Shown: positions 53,417 to 64,000, counted from the first letter of the stretch. The stretch: DNA of 64,000 nt from Devosia rhodophyticola (GCF_028816475.1 NZ_CP118247.1:2534001-2598000); one strand, 5' to 3'. Notes: a model not told the origin generated them from the letters alone. Made by a program: numbers and translations.

Positions 53417-54367
53417 CTATTCGGCAGCTTCAGCCAATTCGTGTTCGGCCAGAAAGCGTTCGGCATCGAGCGCGGCCATGCAGCCCATGCCCGCAGCGGT
53501 TACAGCTTGACGGTATATATCGTCAGTGACATCGCCTGCGGCAAAAACGCCGGGGATATTGGTCTGGCAGGTGCCGGGCTGAACCTGCAGGTAGCCCCCC
53601 TGTTTCATGTCCAGCTTGCCCGCAAAGATTGCGGTCGCAGGTGCGTGGCCAATGGCGACAAACACTCCGTCAACGGGTTGTTCGGTGGTCTGGCCAGTGA
53701 CGGTATCGCGCAGGGTGATGGAATTGACCGATGGTGGCATGGGGGCGCCGCCGATTTCGACGACCTCGGTATTCCAGCGCACTTCGATCTTGGGATTCTT
53801 GAACAGGCGATCCTGCAGAATTTTTTCAGCGCGGAATTCGTCGCGGCGGTGTACGACAATGACCTTTGAAGCAAAATTTGTGAGAAACAAGGCCTCTTCA
53901 ACCGCCGTATTGCCGCCCCCGACAACAACCACCTGCTTGTCGCGGTAAAAGAAACCGTCGCAGGTGGCGCAAGCAGATACGCCAAAGCCCTGAAACTTTT
54001 CCTCGGACGGCAGGCCAAGCCATTTGGCCTGAGCACCAGTGGCGATGATAAGGCTGTCGGCGGTGTAGCGCGTGCCGCTGTCACCGGTCAGAACGAAGGG
54101 GCGCACATCCAGATCAACTGCAACGATCAGATCGTTGACGATTCTGGTGCCGACATGTTCGGCCTGCTTTTGCATCTGTTCCATCAGCCAGGGGCCCTGG
54201 ACGACATCGGCAAAGCCGGGATAATTTTCAACATCGGTGGTGATGGTAAGCTGGCCGCCCGGCTGCAGGCCCTGGATCATGAGGGGTTCAAGCATGGCGC
54301 GAGCCGCATAGATGGCAGCCGTGTATCCGGCGGGACCTGAACCGACAATGATGACTTTCGCGTGCAT
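53417..54367 (-). CDS. trxB: thioredoxin-disulfide reductase
   Basis: 316 residues. Reduces thioredoxin with NADPH through FAD. FAD site [10 protein letters not shown] at residues 9-18, redox pair C133-A-T-C136, NADPH site [10 protein letters not shown], and the closing [20 protein letters not shown]. It lies 96 bases upstream of lsrB on the same strand, the usual order in the group. Confidence 0.96.
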   Translation of the reverse strand: MHAKVIIVGSGPAGYTAAIYAARAMLEPLMIQGLQPGGQLTITTDVENYPGFADVVQGPWLMEQMQKQAEHVGTRIVNDLIVAVDLDVRPFVLTGDSGTRYTADSLIIATGAQAKWLGLPSEEKFQGFGVSACATCDGFFYRDKQVVVVGGGNTAVEEALFLTNFASKVIVVHRRDEFRAEKILQDRLFKNPKIEVRWNTEVVEIGGAPMPPSVNSITLRDTVTGQTTEQPVDGVFVAIGHAPATAIFAGKLDMKQGGYLQVQPGTCQTNIPGVFAAGDVTDDIYRQAVTAAGMGCMAALDAERFLAEHELAEAAE

Positions 54368-54393
54368 CGCAACGCTCCCAGAATAACAAGAAT

Positions 54394-54423
54394 TCCCTTC
54401 CCGCCAATAAAGAGGGGAAGGGA
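54394..54423 (-). terminator. hairpin between greA and trxB
   Basis: Perfect 8-base arms TCCCTTCC/GGAAGGGA with a 14-base AT-rich loop. On the minus strand ATTCTTGTTATT follows, a weak U-rich tail, so it may partly end greA transcription. Confidence 0.4.
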
Positions 54424-54519
54424 GGATGATTCAAGATAAAGTCGCGATCTTGCGACATTGTGACGGCGTAACGCACCGAAAAGTCGCGTTGAGGCAGCTA
54501 TTTTCCCAAAGATCAGGCG

Positions 54520-54993
54520 CTAGAGGTACTTGACCTTGATGATCTCGTAGCTTCTTGCCCCGCCGGGGGCGGAAACCTCGAACGAATCGCCTTCTTCCTT
54601 GCCAATCATGGCGCGAGCGATGGGCGAGGAAATCGAAATGCGGCCAGCGCTGGCGTCAGCTTCGGGATCGCCAACGACCTGATAGGTTTTTTCTTCCTCG
54701 GTGTCCTCATCAATATAGGTGACAGTGGCACCAAACTTGACGCTTTTGCCGCCAAGCCTGGACACATCAATGATATCGGCCAGCGCCAGGGTGGATTCCA
54801 GCTCCTGAATGCGGCCTTCGTTGAGGCTTTGCTGTTCCTTGGCAGCCGAGTATTCGGCATTTTCGGACAGGTCGCCATGCGCACGTGCCTCGGCAATGGC
54901 CTCGACGATGCGCCGGCGCTCATGGGCCGTGCGGTGCTCATATTCAGCACTGAGGGCTTTGTGCCCCGAAATCGTCATTGGAATTTTTTCCAT
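54520..54993 (-). CDS. greA: transcription elongation factor GreA
   Basis: 157 residues. Stimulates RNA cleavage by stalled RNA polymerase. [14 protein letters not shown] at the start, the coiled-coil with the acidic tip [20 protein letters not shown] (D and E at the tip), and the C-terminal FKBP-like domain ending [15 protein letters not shown] eight bases before the ATG at 54993 and the family's usual length decide the start. Confidence 0.96.
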   Translation of the reverse strand: MEKIPMTISGHKALSAEYEHRTAHERRRIVEAIAEARAHGDLSENAEYSAAKEQQSLNEGRIQELESTLALADIIDVSRLGGKSVKFGATVTYIDEDTEEEKTYQVVGDPEADASAGRISISSPIARAMIGKEEGDSFEVSAPGGARSYEIIKVKYL

Positions 54994-55204
54994 TTGTCTG
55001 GCCTCCATCGGCACGCATACAGGTTTACTTCCTGCCAAATTCCGTTCGGCATCACCGCGACGATATTTTTGGGGGAAGTTTTAACTAGACTGCCCGCCCA
55101 AACCGTTTCGGTCAAGCGGGCCCATACGACACAAGGTGGGGATTTGCTCTGGACTTACAAGAGGCGACGATTTTACCCCCGCTCGTACCAGTAGCTCCGG
55201 ATAT

Positions 55205-55241
55205 GGTTCGGGCGCGACGCTGCAGTGGCCGCGCCCGAACC
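55205..55241. terminator. hairpin after the cold-shock gene
   Basis: Perfect 12-base arms GGTTCGGGCGCG/CGCGCCCGAACC around a 13-base loop, 17 bases past the stop codon. No T-run follows, so the hairpin may stabilise the 3' end or need a factor to terminate. Confidence 0.55.
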
Positions 55242-55257
55242 GATGTTGTCAGTGTGA

Positions 55258-55467
55258 TCAGGAGGCCGTCAGATTGTCGGCGGTGGATTTACCCGTCCGC
55301 TTGTCCTGAACGATCTCGTAAGTCACCTTCTGGCCCTCGTCGAGCCCGTTGAGGCCCGACCTTTGAACCGCAGAAATATGGACAAATACGTCCGCCCCGC
55401 CCTCGTCAGGTTGAATAAATCCGTAGCCCTTTTGACCGTTGAACCATTTTACGGTGCCAGATGCCAT
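55258..55467 (-). CDS. cspA: cold-shock domain protein
   Basis: 69 residues. RNA chaperone with RNP1 (KGYGFIQP) and RNP2 (VFVHIS) on a five-strand barrel. GAGGGA nine bases before the ATG. The upstream region is AT-rich with TTGATA- and TATGTT-like hexamers; no long structured leader of the enteric cspA type is evident. Confidence 0.95.
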   Translation of the reverse strand: MASGTVKWFNGQKGYGFIQPDEGGADVFVHISAVQRSGLNGLDEGQKVTYEIVQDKRTGKSTADNLTAS

Positions 55468-55801
55468 GATGCGCGTTCCCTCGTGCAGTCTGCTGTATGG
55501 CGACTAAAAACATACTGTTTTCAATCGGTTATCAATCGAAATTCGCTAATCACTTCAGCAGGCAGACTATTCGTCAACACGCCTTTGTCGATTGGTCGCA
55601 AGTTCCGACCCTAAATTTCTAGCTTGAAATATAACGTTCATCAATATGGCACATTAAACTTGGCCGATGAGTCGTTGGATGGGGGATGCAAGATGGTGCT
55701 TGATTTTGCCTGCGGAATAGTGGAAATGGCGATGCCGGTGTCTGACCGGTTTTTTCCCGGACAATATCGTCTTGCTCAAGGCGTTTTTATCATCTGGCGA
55801 T
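55468..55801. other. AT-rich intergenic region between divergent cspA and methyltransferase genes
   Basis: About 330 bases, noticeably AT-richer than the flanks. It should hold the promoters of both genes. A short frame at 55624-55812 has no recognisable product and overlaps the next gene in another frame; I see nothing else. Confidence 0.5.
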
Positions 55802-56695
55802 ATGATCGCTGATCGGCGGGCGGATCGCGCACGTCAGTATGCCGACGACGGCGACTATGCCGCAGCAGCTGAACTGATGGAGCAGGCGCTTGGACTGACG
55901 CCCTATTGGGCTGCCGGATGGAGCCTGTTGGGTGATTTTCATGAAAAGGCGGGCGCGATATCAAACGCGATATCGGCCTGGCGTTCGCTTGAGGCGCACG
56001 ACGATGAGGGGCTGTTCGGCGCCAAGTTGAAACTGGCGGCCTATGGTGCGGGCAGTGCCGAAAAGGGCACAGCGATCAGCTATGTCGAGGCATTGTTTGA
56101 CCAATATGCGCCGCATTTTGAAACCGCGCTGGTGGAACGGCTGAGCTATGGCGTGCCCACCATGCTGGCCGGGCTATTGTCCGCCACCATGGCAGAGACG
56201 GCGTGGGAGCGGTTTGAGCTGGCACTGGACCTTGGGTGCGGCACCGGGCTGATGGGCGACAGGATCCGGGCCGTGGTTGGGCGACTTGAGGGCGTTGATC
56301 TGTCGGCGGCGATGATTGCCGAATGCGCGGGCAAGCAATGCTACGACGCGCTGCACAAGGGCGAACTGGTTGAATATCTCAATGGGTTTGACGGGCAGGC
56401 CGATCTGGTGACCGCTGCCGATGTCCTGATTTACTGCGGCGCGTTGCCGCCTATTTTCATAGCCGCACACAAGGCGATGCGCGCGGGCGGGCTGCTGGTG
56501 TTTTCGCTCGAAGAGCATGAGGGCAGCGAAGCGCTATTTCTACGACCATCGCTGCGCTTTGCCCATAGTGTCGAGGCAACGCGCATCGCGTTGCTGGCCT
56601 CGGGATTTGAAGTGCTGCGGCTTGAGCGGGATACGCTGCGTCAGGATCGCGGCGCGCCGATCAAGGGCATGCTGATCGTGGCGCGTCGGCTTTGA
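55802..56695 (+). CDS. TPR-containing class I SAM-dependent methyltransferase
   Basis: About 297 residues. An N-terminal TPR-like pair of helices (ARQYADDGDYAAAAELMEQAL, WSLLGDFHEKAGAISNAISAW) precedes a Rossmann methyltransferase domain with LDLGCGTGLMG for AdoMet and EGVDLSAAMIAE. Alphaproteobacterial relatives are annotated TPR-repeat methyltransferase with unknown substrate. The start is uncertain: the ATG at 55802 has no strong ribosome site and a TTG at 55772 is in frame. Confidence 0.8.
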   Translation: MIADRRADRARQYADDGDYAAAAELMEQALGLTPYWAAGWSLLGDFHEKAGAISNAISAWRSLEAHDDEGLFGAKLKLAAYGAGSAEKGTAISYVEALFDQYAPHFETALVERLSYGVPTMLAGLLSATMAETAWERFELALDLGCGTGLMGDRIRAVVGRLEGVDLSAAMIAECAGKQCYDALHKGELVEYLNGFDGQADLVTAADVLIYCGALPPIFIAAHKAMRAGGLLVFSLEEHEGSEALFLRPSLRFAHSVEATRIALLASGFEVLRLERDTLRQDRGAPIKGMLIVARRL

Positions 56696-56776
56696 TTTTT
56701 GACTGAAAGCCGGGGTGGCTTTGGCGATTGGTTGGGGGTATCCCAAGGCGGTATTTTGTTTCTGAAGGCCCGCCAC

Positions 56777-57799
56777 ATGCATCCGATCCGCCATGATTTC
56801 CGTTCTGACACTGTTACCCGCCCAACCCCGGCAATGCGGGCGGCGATGGCTGAAGCCGACGTCGGCGACGATGTTTATGGCGAGGACCCAAGCGTCAATG
56901 CCCTGCAAGAGCGGGTGGCAGCAATGTTGGGCAAGGCGGCGGGGCTGTTTGTCCCTTCGGGAACGCAATCGAACCTTTTGGCGCTGATGAGCCATTGCGA
57001 GCGGGGCGACGAATATATCGTGGGTCAGATGGCTCATTGCTATCGCTGGGAGGCGGGCGGGGCGGCCGTTCTGGGTTCGATCCAGCCGCAGCCAATTGCG
57101 CATCTGGCCGATGGCACCATGGCACTGGCCGACATTGAAGCCGCCATTAAATCCGACGATATGCATTTTGCCCGCACGCGATTGATTGCGCTGGAGAACG
57201 CTTTTGGCGGCAAGGCATTGCCAATGTCCTATATGGAGGTGGTCGCGGCGTTGGCGCACAGCAAGGGGCTGGCGCTGCACCTCGATGGGGCGCGGGCTTT
57301 TAACGCCAGTGTGGCACTGGGCGTTGACATTGCCCAGATGGTGGCGCCCTTCGATACGGTGTCGATTTGTCTCTCGAAGGGATTAGGGGCGCCGGTTGGC
57401 TCAGTGTTGGTTGGGGCGCGGGCGCAGATCGACAAGGCGAGACGGTTGCGAAAAATGCTGGGCGGGGGAATGCGGCAGGCCGGAATTTTGGCGGCAGGTG
57501 GGCTATATGCGCTTGCGCATAATATCGACCGCCTGGCGGAGGATCATGCTCGGGCCAAAAAACTGGCGCTGGGATTGGACCAGTTCGCCGAATTGAATGT
57601 TGAAATGCCTGATACGAATATCATCTTTGTGCGCACCGAGCCCGACCTCGGTGAGCGGTTGGTGGCATATCTCGGGGCAAGGGGGATTGCTGTTGGCGGG
57701 CTTTATGGCACCCAGCGCTGGGTCACGCATCTTGACATTGACGAGGCGGCGATTGAGGCGGCGTTGGATGCGGTTGCTGGCTTTTTCGCCCGAAACTAG
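56777..57799 (+). CDS. ltaE: low-specificity L-threonine aldolase
   Basis: 340 residues. PLP enzyme cleaving threonine or allo-threonine to glycine and acetaldehyde. [18 protein letters not shown] at the start, [25 protein letters not shown] and the PLP lysine in [12 protein letters not shown] are characteristic. GAAGG precedes the ATG at 56777. The stop overlaps the convergent permease gene. Confidence 0.93.
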   Translation: MHPIRHDFRSDTVTRPTPAMRAAMAEADVGDDVYGEDPSVNALQERVAAMLGKAAGLFVPSGTQSNLLALMSHCERGDEYIVGQMAHCYRWEAGGAAVLGSIQPQPIAHLADGTMALADIEAAIKSDDMHFARTRLIALENAFGGKALPMSYMEVVAALAHSKGLALHLDGARAFNASVALGVDIAQMVAPFDTVSICLSKGLGAPVGSVLVGARAQIDKARRLRKMLGGGMRQAGILAAGGLYALAHNIDRLAEDHARAKKLALGLDQFAELNVEMPDTNIIFVRTEPDLGERLVAYLGARGIAVGGLYGTQRWVTHLDIDEAAIEAALDAVAGFFARN

Positions 57800-58584
57800 G
57801 AAAAAATCAGGCGAGTGCCGACCAGTACCAGGATGCAGCCGAGAAGCACGCGCAGCAGCGCCTCATTGACGCGTGGCGCGAAATGGCTGGTGATCAGCAC
57901 GCCGGGAATGGAACCGATCAGCAACGAAACCAGCATGTTCCCGTCGATCGAGCCGATGGCCCAATGGCCCATACCGGCGACCAGCGTCAAGGGTACGGCG
58001 TGGGCAATGTCGGAGCCGATGATGCGGACTGTGGGCATTTTGGGGTAAAGCAGCATCAGGGCGACAACGCCTCCGGCGCCGGCGCCAACCGAGGAAATCG
58101 AGACCATGATGCCGATGATGAGGCCGGTCAGGAGCGTCAGCACGGCTTGTCGCTTTATGCCCATTTCGGGACGGCCGGCGGCCAATTTTATCAGTTGTGG
58201 GCGGAAAAACATGCTGAGAGACGTCAGGAGCAGCATGACACCCAAGGCAATGGAGATGACGCGCGAGACGTCATCATTTTGAATACCGGTTTTGGAGAGC
58301 AACCAGACGGTGATGATGGCGGCGGGGACGCTGCCGCTGGCCAAAAGGCCGACGATGCGCCAGTCAATGACCTGATTAAAACCATGGGCCAGGGTGCCAG
58401 CAGATTTGGTGGCGGCGGCATATAGCAGGTCAGTGCCGACGGCAGTGGCGGGGTGAACGCCAAACAGAAGGATCAGCAGCGGGGTCATGAGCGAGCCGCC
58501 GCCGACGCCCGTCAGCCCGACAATGGCGCCGACGACCAGGCCCGAAAGCGTATATAATGGGTCGATAAAGCCGAAAAGCGCCAT
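57796..58584 (-). CDS. TSUP family permease (TauE/SafE, DUF81)
   Basis: 262 residues, about eight helices. The conserved [20 protein letters not shown] at the N terminus and its echo [18 protein letters not shown] in the second half are the two repeats of this family, which exports sulphite, sulphoacetate or similar anions. Stand-alone here, so the substrate is unknown. Confidence 0.9.
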   Translation of the reverse strand: MALFGFIDPLYTLSGLVVGAIVGLTGVGGGSLMTPLLILLFGVHPATAVGTDLLYAAATKSAGTLAHGFNQVIDWRIVGLLASGSVPAAIITVWLLSKTGIQNDDVSRVISIALGVMLLLTSLSMFFRPQLIKLAAGRPEMGIKRQAVLTLLTGLIIGIMVSISSVGAGAGGVVALMLLYPKMPTVRIIGSDIAHAVPLTLVAGMGHWAIGSIDGNMLVSLLIGSIPGVLITSHFAPRVNEALLRVLLGCILVLVGTRLIFS

Positions 58585-58671
58585 GAAAACCCTCGCCGCC
58601 GCGTTCGCATCAAACTAGCATATTCGGGAAATGGCGCAGGGGCCAAATGGGAAAAGCAATTGCGTTGGCCG

Positions 58672-58702
58672 CGTCGGGAGAAGGATCTTCATCCTCCCGA
58701 CG
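58672..58702 (-). terminator. bulged hairpin after carB
   Basis: CGTCGGG/CCCGACG outer stem and AGGAT/ATCCT inner stem with a four-base loop, about 40 bases past the carB stop. T-run is weak on the minus strand. Confidence 0.45.
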
Positions 58703-58742
58703 GGCGCTTTTGCGCACATTACGGTTCTCGCCGGTCGACCGA

Positions 58743-61700
58743 CTAATCTAGGAAATAGTCCTGCAATGGCCGTACGTTGAGGTTGCCATGTTGGTAGGCG
58801 ATGATGCCATTGATAGCGGCAACCGCGCCGGGGATTGTGGTGTAGTAGGGGATTTTTGCCAGTAGCGCGGTGCGGCGGATGTCGCGGCTGTCGGAAATGG
58901 ACTTGGCACCATCGGTGGTATTGATCACCAGCTGGACGCCGCCGTTTTTCATCGAGTCAACGATGTGCGGACGACCTTCGAGCACCTTGTTGATCTTGGT
59001 GGCGGGGACGCCGTTTTCGACCAGATATTTCTGGGTGCCGCTGGTGGCCAGGATATCAAAACCTGCCGCAACCAGATGGCGGATGCTATCGACAATATTT
59101 TCCTTGTCGGCATCGCGCACCGACACAAAAGCAACGCCCGAGGCGGGCACCTTGTAGCCAGCACCCATCTGCGACTTGGCGAAAGCCATGGCGAAATCGG
59201 TATCGAGGCCAATGACCTCGCCGGTCGATTTCATTTCCGGGCCAAGCACGGTGTCGACGCCAAGGAAGCGATTGAATGGGAAGACGGCTTCCTTGACCGC
59301 GATGTGCTTGAAGTTCTTTTCGACCAGACCAAAACTGGCCAGCGATTCACCGGCCATGATGCGGCTGGCGATCTTGGCGATGGGCTGGCCGATGACCTTG
59401 GCCACGAAGGGCACGGTGCGGCTGGCGCGCGGATTGACCTCGAGCAGGTAGATGATGCCGTTCTTGAGGGCATATTGCACATTCATCAGGCCGCCAACCT
59501 TGAGGGCGAAGGCAAGCTCTGCGGTCTGGCGCTTGAGCTCGGTGATGATTTCGGGGCTGAGATTTTGCGCAGGCAGCGAACAGGCGCTGTCGCCTGAGTG
59601 AATACCGGCCTCCTCGATATGCTCCATGATGCCGCAGACAAAAACATCCTTGCCATCGCACAGGCAATCGACGTCGATTTCAATGGCGTCGGAAAGATAG
59701 CCATCAAACAGCAGGGGGTTGTCCGAGAGGACCGAATTGATCTGGCCGGTCTTGTCGTTAGGGTAGCGGTGCAGGATATCGGGTGGCACCAGACCGGTCA
59801 GCGTGTCCTGCACATAGCGCTCAAAATCATTGGCCGAATGGGCGATGGCCATGGCGCGGCCCCCTAGAACATAAGAAGGGCGAATGACTAACGGATAGCC
59901 CAGCCGCTCGGCAACAAGTCGAGCCTGTTCAAGGGAATAGGCGATTCCGTTCTTGGGTTGAGTCAACTCGAGCTTGTTGAGCAATTTTGAAAACAGGTCG
60001 CGATCTTCGGCCAGATCAATGGCATCGGGCTGGGTGCCAAGAATGGGCACACCGGCCTTTTGAACGGCTTCGGCCAGATTGAGCGGTGTCTGGCCGCCGA
60101 ACTGAACGATGACGCCGAGCAGCGTGCCCTTCTGCTTTTCGATTTCGAGAATTTCGATGACGTCTTCTTCGGTCAGCGGCTCAAAATAGAGGCGGTCGGA
60201 GGTGTCATAATCGGTCGAAACGGTTTCGGGATTGCAGTTGACCATGATCGTTTCATAACCTGCATCGGACAGCGCGAACGCGGCATGGCAGCAGCAATAG
60301 TCGAACTCGATACCCTGGCCGATGCGGTTGGGGCCGCCACCAAGAATAACCACCTTCTTGCGCTCGGAGGGAAACGCCTCGTCGGCCAGCCTGCCGGCAA
60401 ATGGGGTTTCGTAGGTCGAGTACATATAGGCGGTGGGGGAAGCGAATTCGGCGGCCGAAGTGTCGATGCGCTTATAGGCGGGACGCACGTCGAGGGCGCG
60501 GCGCAGCTTGCGCACGTCGCTGGCATGCTGGCCGCAGAGGTCAGCCAGACGCGCATCGGAAAAGCCCATGGCCTTGAGGCCACGCAGGGCGGGCGCGTTG
60601 TCGGGCAGACCGAGTTTGCGCACCTTGGCCTCGGTATCGACGATGCCCTGCATCTGCTCAAGAAACCAAGGGTCGATCTTGCAGGCTTCGTGGATGTCCT
60701 CAAGGCTCATGCCAAGGCGCATTGCTTCGGCAACGTGGAGCAGGCGATCTGGCGTCGGGGTGCCGATAGCAGCCTTGATGGCGTTCTTGTCTTCGCCTTC
60801 GCCCAAACCGGGAATGCCAATTTCATTGAAACCGGTAAGGCCGGTTTCAAGCGAACGCAGGGCCTTTTGCAGGCTTTCCTGGAACGTGCGGCCAATGGCC
60901 ATGGCTTCACCGACCGACTTCATGGCGGTGGTCAGGCGATTGTCGGCACCGGGGAATTTTTCAAAGGCAAAGCGGGGAATTTTTGTAACGACATAGTCGA
61001 TGGTGGGCTCAAACGATGCCGGGGTGGCGCCGCCGGTGATGTCGTTTTCCAGTTCATCAAGCGTATAGCCAACCGCGAGACGCGCGGCGACCTTGGCGAT
61101 GGGAAAGCCAGTGGCTTTTGAGGCCAGCGCCGAAGAGCGCGAAACGCGCGGGTTCATTTCAATAACGACCATGCGCCCGTCAGCCGGATTGATGCCGAAC
61201 TGCACGTTGGAGCCGCCGGTTTCCACCCCGATCTCGCGCAGAACCGCCAGCGAGGCGTCGCGCATGATCTGATATTCCTTGTCGGTCAAGGTCAGGGCCG
61301 GGGCGACAGTAATGCTGTCGCCGGTGTGCACGCCCATCGGATCGACATTTTCAATCGAGCAGATGATGATGCAGTTGTCCTTCTTGTCGCGGACAACTTC
61401 CATTTCAAATTCTTTCCAGCCAAGAACTGATTCCTCGACCAGAACTTCGTTGGTGGGGGAGGCGTCGATACCGCTTTCGCAGATGGCCAGATATTCTTCG
61501 CGGTTGTAGGCGATGCCGCCGCCGGTGCCACCAAGGGTGAAGCTGGGGCGAATGATGCAGGGTAGGCCGATGACTTCGAGCGCCTGAAGCGCTTCAATGG
61601 TATTGTGCGCCAGCATTGAGCGGGGCGTATCCAGCCCGATCTTTTTCATGGCGTCGCGGAACAGTTCGCGGTCTTCGGCCTTGTCGATGGCGTCGGCGGT

Positions 61701-62054
61701 GGCGCCGATCATTTCGACATTATATTTTTCGAGAACCCCCATCTTGCGCAGCGACAGGGCGCAGTTCAGTGCTGTCTGACCACCCATGGTGGGCAGGAGT
61801 GCGTCAGGGCGTTCCTTTTCGATGATCTTGGCGACAACTTCGGGGGTGATCGGCTCCATATAGGTGGCATGGGCCAGATCGGGGTCGGTCATGATGGTGG
61901 CAGGATTTGAGTTGACCAGAATGATCCGGTAGCCCTCTTCCTTGAGCGCCTTGCAGGCCTGCGTGCCTGAATAATCGAACTCACATGCCTGTCCGATAAT
62001 GATCGGTCCGGCACCGATGATGAGGATCGATTTGATGTCGGTGCGTTTTGGCAT
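58743..62054 (-). CDS. carB: carbamoyl-phosphate synthase large subunit
   Basis: 1103 residues, the full length. Makes carbamoyl phosphate for arginine and pyrimidine synthesis with ammonia from CarA. Two ATP-grasp halves are evident: the first begins [24 protein letters not shown], the second [23 protein letters not shown]; the C-terminal MGS-like regulatory domain follows from about residue 960. carA is not in the window, so it lies elsewhere. Confidence 0.98.
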   Translation of the reverse strand: MPKRTDIKSILIIGAGPIIIGQACEFDYSGTQACKALKEEGYRIILVNSNPATIMTDPDLAHATYMEPITPEVVAKIIEKERPDALLPTMGGQTALNCALSLRKMGVLEKYNVEMIGATADAIDKAEDRELFRDAMKKIGLDTPRSMLAHNTIEALQALEVIGLPCIIRPSFTLGGTGGGIAYNREEYLAICESGIDASPTNEVLVEESVLGWKEFEMEVVRDKKDNCIIICSIENVDPMGVHTGDSITVAPALTLTDKEYQIMRDASLAVLREIGVETGGSNVQFGINPADGRMVVIEMNPRVSRSSALASKATGFPIAKVAARLAVGYTLDELENDITGGATPASFEPTIDYVVTKIPRFAFEKFPGADNRLTTAMKSVGEAMAIGRTFQESLQKALRSLETGLTGFNEIGIPGLGEGEDKNAIKAAIGTPTPDRLLHVAEAMRLGMSLEDIHEACKIDPWFLEQMQGIVDTEAKVRKLGLPDNAPALRGLKAMGFSDARLADLCGQHASDVRKLRRALDVRPAYKRIDTSAAEFASPTAYMYSTYETPFAGRLADEAFPSERKKVVILGGGPNRIGQGIEFDYCCCHAAFALSDAGYETIMVNCNPETVSTDYDTSDRLYFEPLTEEDVIEILEIEKQKGTLLGVIVQFGGQTPLNLAEAVQKAGVPILGTQPDAIDLAEDRDLFSKLLNKLELTQPKNGIAYSLEQARLVAERLGYPLVIRPSYVLGGRAMAIAHSANDFERYVQDTLTGLVPPDILHRYPNDKTGQINSVLSDNPLLFDGYLSDAIEIDVDCLCDGKDVFVCGIMEHIEEAGIHSGDSACSLPAQNLSPEIITELKRQTAELAFALKVGGLMNVQYALKNGIIYLLEVNPRASRTVPFVAKVIGQPIAKIASRIMAGESLASFGLVEKNFKHIAVKEAVFPFNRFLGVDTVLGPEMKSTGEVIGLDTDFAMAFAKSQMGAGYKVPASGVAFVSVRDADKENIVDSIRHLVAAGFDILATSGTQKYLVENGVPATKINKVLEGRPHIVDSMKNGGVQLVINTTDGAKSISDSRDIRRTALLAKIPYYTTIPGAVAAINGIIAYQHGNLNVRPLQDYFLD

Positions 62055-62070
62055 GGCTCACTCAATTTCG

Positions 62071-62104
62071 TTGTCGAGGCGCGGCTTGGTTGTCGAGGCG
62101 CGGC
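62071..62104. repeat. two 15-base direct repeats upstream of carB
   Basis: TTGTCGAGGCGCGGC occurs at 62071-62085 and again at 62090-62104, a 19-base period just before the carB start codon. It may be a small duplication or a regulatory repeat; the remaining upstream region to 62337 shows nothing else. Confidence 0.6.
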
Positions 62105-62409
62105 CGCGGCGCAGGAGAATCGCCGGGCCAGATTAACCGCCCTGCGTAAACCCGCGTGGCATCTGGCGCTGCAACACGTGTGTCAGGATTGGGCATGGTG
62201 GTTAAGTGGGCTGTCTAACGGAAGAGCAGCGCAAAGGGAAGGGGGCGCGGGCCGCGTTTGGCGCTTTGCTGTTAGTGCGCCGGGTGACGGGCAACATTTG
62301 ATCAGTTGTGCCCGCACGAATTCGATTGTCGGCTGCGATGGCAGAGCGCAAGGATAATATTGAGGTCCGCCCATCGCGACAAGGTTGTCGTGGGGATATT
62401 CAGGGCGCG

Positions 62410-63249
62410 ATGGAGTGTCTGGAAATGGCGCTGTCGGTTCAGGAACATTACGGCTCATCCTACATTGTTGAAAAAATTCTGGTGGCGGTGCCCTGGTCAA
62501 AGCAAGACGGGCGCAAACTCCACGCCGAGGCGCTTTATCCGTTTGATCAGTTTCATGGTCGGGAATTGTTGGCCACCCAGGAACATGCGCGGCGGCTGGA
62601 GCCGGGCGCTGGCGAGCATATATTGGATGTGGGGTCTGGCATTGGCGGGCCAGCGCGTTATATGGCCAACACCTATGGTTGCCGGGTAAGCGGCATTGAT
62701 ATTACCGAGCGGTTTGTTGCGGCGGCTAATGAACTGACGGCCTTGTGTGGCATGGAGGGTCAGGCAAGCTTTGCGCGCGCGGATGCTGCGGCGCTGCCAT
62801 TTGACGATGATGTTTTCGAGCACGGCTATTGCTTTTATGTCGGCATGAACTTGCCGGACCGGGCAAAAGTGCTGCGTGAATGCGCGCGGGTCGTGCGGCC
62901 AGGTGGGCGCTTCGTGTGGAGTGAAGCTGTGCTGAATGAGGGTAATCCGATCTATCCATTGCCGTGGTCATTGACGGCGGAAGGCAGCCATCTCGTCGGT
63001 AAGGAGGCCCTGGTTGCCTTGATTGAAAAGGCGGGCTTTGAAATTTTGACGGTCGCGGATGAAAGCGCGGAGCAATTGCAATTGGCCGCGAAAATGAAAG
63101 CCGCGGGCAAAAGCCTGTCGAGCGGTCAGCATCAGGCCAATGAGGTGGTTTTGGGGCCTGACTTTGCCGAACGCCGGGCCAACTATATCCAAAGCCTTGG
63201 CCGTAATTGTCTGGCGGCACTGGTGATTGTGGCGCGGGTGGCAAAGTAA
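62410..63249 (+). CDS. SAM-dependent methyltransferase, sarcosine/dimethylglycine type
   Basis: About 279 residues. VQEHYGSSYIVEKILVAV at the N terminus and LYPFDQFHGRELLAT resemble glycine/sarcosine/dimethylglycine and phosphoethanolamine methyltransferases. The AdoMet site is LDVGSGIGGPARYMA followed by GIDITERFVAAANEL, and the VVRPGGRFVWSE strand closes the sheet. Start unclear: ATG at 62410 or 62425 fits the family, and the frame is open back to 62308. Substrate unknown; betaine or choline-like compounds are a guess. Confidence 0.8.
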   Translation: MECLEMALSVQEHYGSSYIVEKILVAVPWSKQDGRKLHAEALYPFDQFHGRELLATQEHARRLEPGAGEHILDVGSGIGGPARYMANTYGCRVSGIDITERFVAAANELTALCGMEGQASFARADAAALPFDDDVFEHGYCFYVGMNLPDRAKVLRECARVVRPGGRFVWSEAVLNEGNPIYPLPWSLTAEGSHLVGKEALVALIEKAGFEILTVADESAEQLQLAAKMKAAGKSLSSGQHQANEVVLGPDFAERRANYIQSLGRNCLAALVIVARVAK

Positions 63250-63313
63250 AGGGTGGGAACCAGCGGCGCGACACCTCGTTGTGATCCGAGTTTAATCACA
63301 GGAGCGTCACACC

Positions 63314-63487
63314 ATGTTCGGTCTGCTGATAACGTTGATCATTATTGCCCTGATTGCCGGGGCCCTGGGTTTTTCCGGAATTGCCCGGGGCGCGGCGGGC
63401 CTGGCAAAAATTGTCTTTGTTCTGATGCTCGTTGCCATTGTCATCATGCTGATCTTGGGGGCAATGGGACTGGCGGTAATCTTTTAA
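63314..63487 (+). CDS. DUF1328 small membrane protein
   Basis: 57 residues: MFGLLITLIIIALIAGALGF, SGIARGAAGLAKIVFVLMLV and AIVIMLILG with a two-helix hairpin, the hallmark of the YtjA/DUF1328 family. AGGAG nine bases before the ATG. Usually stress-induced; function unknown. Its stop overlaps the convergent PilZ gene by four bases. Confidence 0.9.
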   Translation: MFGLLITLIIIALIAGALGFSGIARGAAGLAKIVFVLMLVAIVIMLILGAMGLAVIF

Positions 63488-64000
63488 CGTAGTGTTTCGA
63501 GCAGGGAACTATCCTCAAGTGGTGTCGCCAAGGCGGCACCGGCAGTTTCGGGGAGCTGAATTTCCAGAAATCGAACGGCGATTCCAGTCTCGGAAGCGCG
63601 CACGACTTCAGCCGCAATCGAGCCTATGGCCACGATTGTGCCCGGGCTCGGGCGCTGGGAGGTGACGATTGCGGCGCCCGAAGCTGACACATTGAGAATG
63701 CGGCATTGGGTTGGACGCCCGCCGGGCACGGTTAAGGTTGAATTGGGATTGCGCGGAGCAAAGCGGGTGTGTGATCGCAGGCTTTTGGTGCTGCCTGACT
63801 GGCGCAGGCGGGTAACATTTTCGCCAAAGATCGGATTGAAACGGGATTCGGGGCGGGGTGAGGACACTGTGGGGTGCACCGCAGCACCGCCGATATATTC
63901 GATACCGGCTTCGTAGGCCATGATGGCGCGGCCCATGGTATTTGCACCATAGGCAAAGCTGTGCAGCCCCTTGCTGGTGGAGAGGCGGGCAAACCGGAGC
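63484..64000 (-). CDS. PilZ-domain protein, 5' end beyond the window
   Basis: At least 172 residues are visible. The C-terminal half has a PilZ-like pattern: RFAPRNPNSTLTVPGGRPTQCRILNVSASGAAI, then RPSPGTIVAIGSIAAEVVRASETGIAVRF. PilZ domains often bind cyclic di-GMP; here the RxxxR motif is reduced and binding is uncertain. The frame is open past the right edge (LRFARLSTSKGLHSFAYG), and the GIEYIGG segment may be the end of an N-terminal PilZ domain. Confidence 0.75.
   Translation of the reverse strand, partial: LRFARLSTSKGLHSFAYGANTMGRAIMAYEAGIEYIGGAAVHPTVSSPRPESRFNPIFGENVTRLRQSGSTKSLRSHTRFAPRNPNSTLTVPGGRPTQCRILNVSASGAAIVTSQRPSPGTIVAIGSIAAEVVRASETGIAVRFLEIQLPETAGAALATPLEDSSLLETLR

Noticed and set aside
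55624..55812. 62-codon frame upstream of the TPR-methyltransferase
   Set aside because: No ribosome site, overlaps the next gene in another frame, and no recognisable product.
60060..61121. 353-codon open frame antisense to carB
   Set aside because: Shadow of carB; no motif or start signal.

Overview
The window is chromosomal DNA of a fairly GC-rich alphaproteobacterium, most likely Hyphomicrobiales and possibly Devosia-like. The order assignment rests on gene order: a folM-like reductase next to uvrC, and the block aatA - small RNAs - lsrB - trxB - greA ... carB, as I recall it from Sinorhizobium and Brucella. Several protein families here (TIGR02301, DUF2177, SleB-type hydrolase, HWE histidine kinase) are also typical of that order. 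The genus is a guess. I found no rRNA, tRNA, transposase or CRISPR array.

Layout. 0-9 kb: uvrC (5' part) and a pteridine-reductase-like SDR, small membrane proteins, a drug/metabolite exporter, an SH3b protein, a MarR-like regulator, a creatininase-family amidohydrolase coupled to a LysR regulator, a DUF1007-NicO metal exporter, and ferrochelatase. 9-12.7 kb: an accessory stretch with a duplicated small gene, a palindromic repeat element, and an AT-rich three-gene operon (Dam-type adenine methylase, membrane protein, DGQHR-domain protein with a frameshift). The operon abuts a second, diverged copy of the uvrB 3' end. 12.7-26 kb: uvrB, membrane proteins, HWE histidine kinase, ispH-GNAT-rnhA operon, a PPDK-like protein, cell wall hydrolase and HD hydrolase. 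26-29 kb: an autotransporter with about 12 repeats of 25 residues. 29-40 kb: ygfZ, a dihydroorotase-like gene, small secreted proteins, NUDIX hydrolase, an SRAP protein ending in a clamp-binding-like motif, hemerythrin, ArsR/SRPBCC pair, FAD-linked dehydrogenase, fabI, histidine phosphatase and aroC.

39.7-42.8 kb: four tandem genes for secreted proteins that join an SH3b domain to a beta/gamma-crystallin (I36-like) domain. 42.8-51.4 kb: thioesterase and tdk, a probable small RNA with its own promoter and terminator, an exporter, a class V aminotransferase-fold enzyme, a Spy-like protein, CBS protein, small secreted proteins, and aatA. 51.4-52.4 kb: three tandem minus-strand small RNAs whose hairpin loops display CCTCCTCCC-type anti-Shine-Dalgarno sequence. 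All three share one upstream box at a fixed distance from the -35 element. They occupy the AbcR locus between aatA and lsrB. 52.4-64 kb: lsrB, trxB, greA, cspA, a TPR-methyltransferase, threonine aldolase, TSUP permease, carB, a small-molecule methyltransferase, DUF1328 and a PilZ protein running off the right edge.

Most interesting: the triple small-RNA locus with a shared candidate LsrB/VtlR box; the methylase - membrane protein - DGQHR operon at a uvrB 3'-end scar; the SH3b-crystallin array; the unassigned RNA at 43.9-44.1 kb; and the SRAP protein with a terminal QLDLF.
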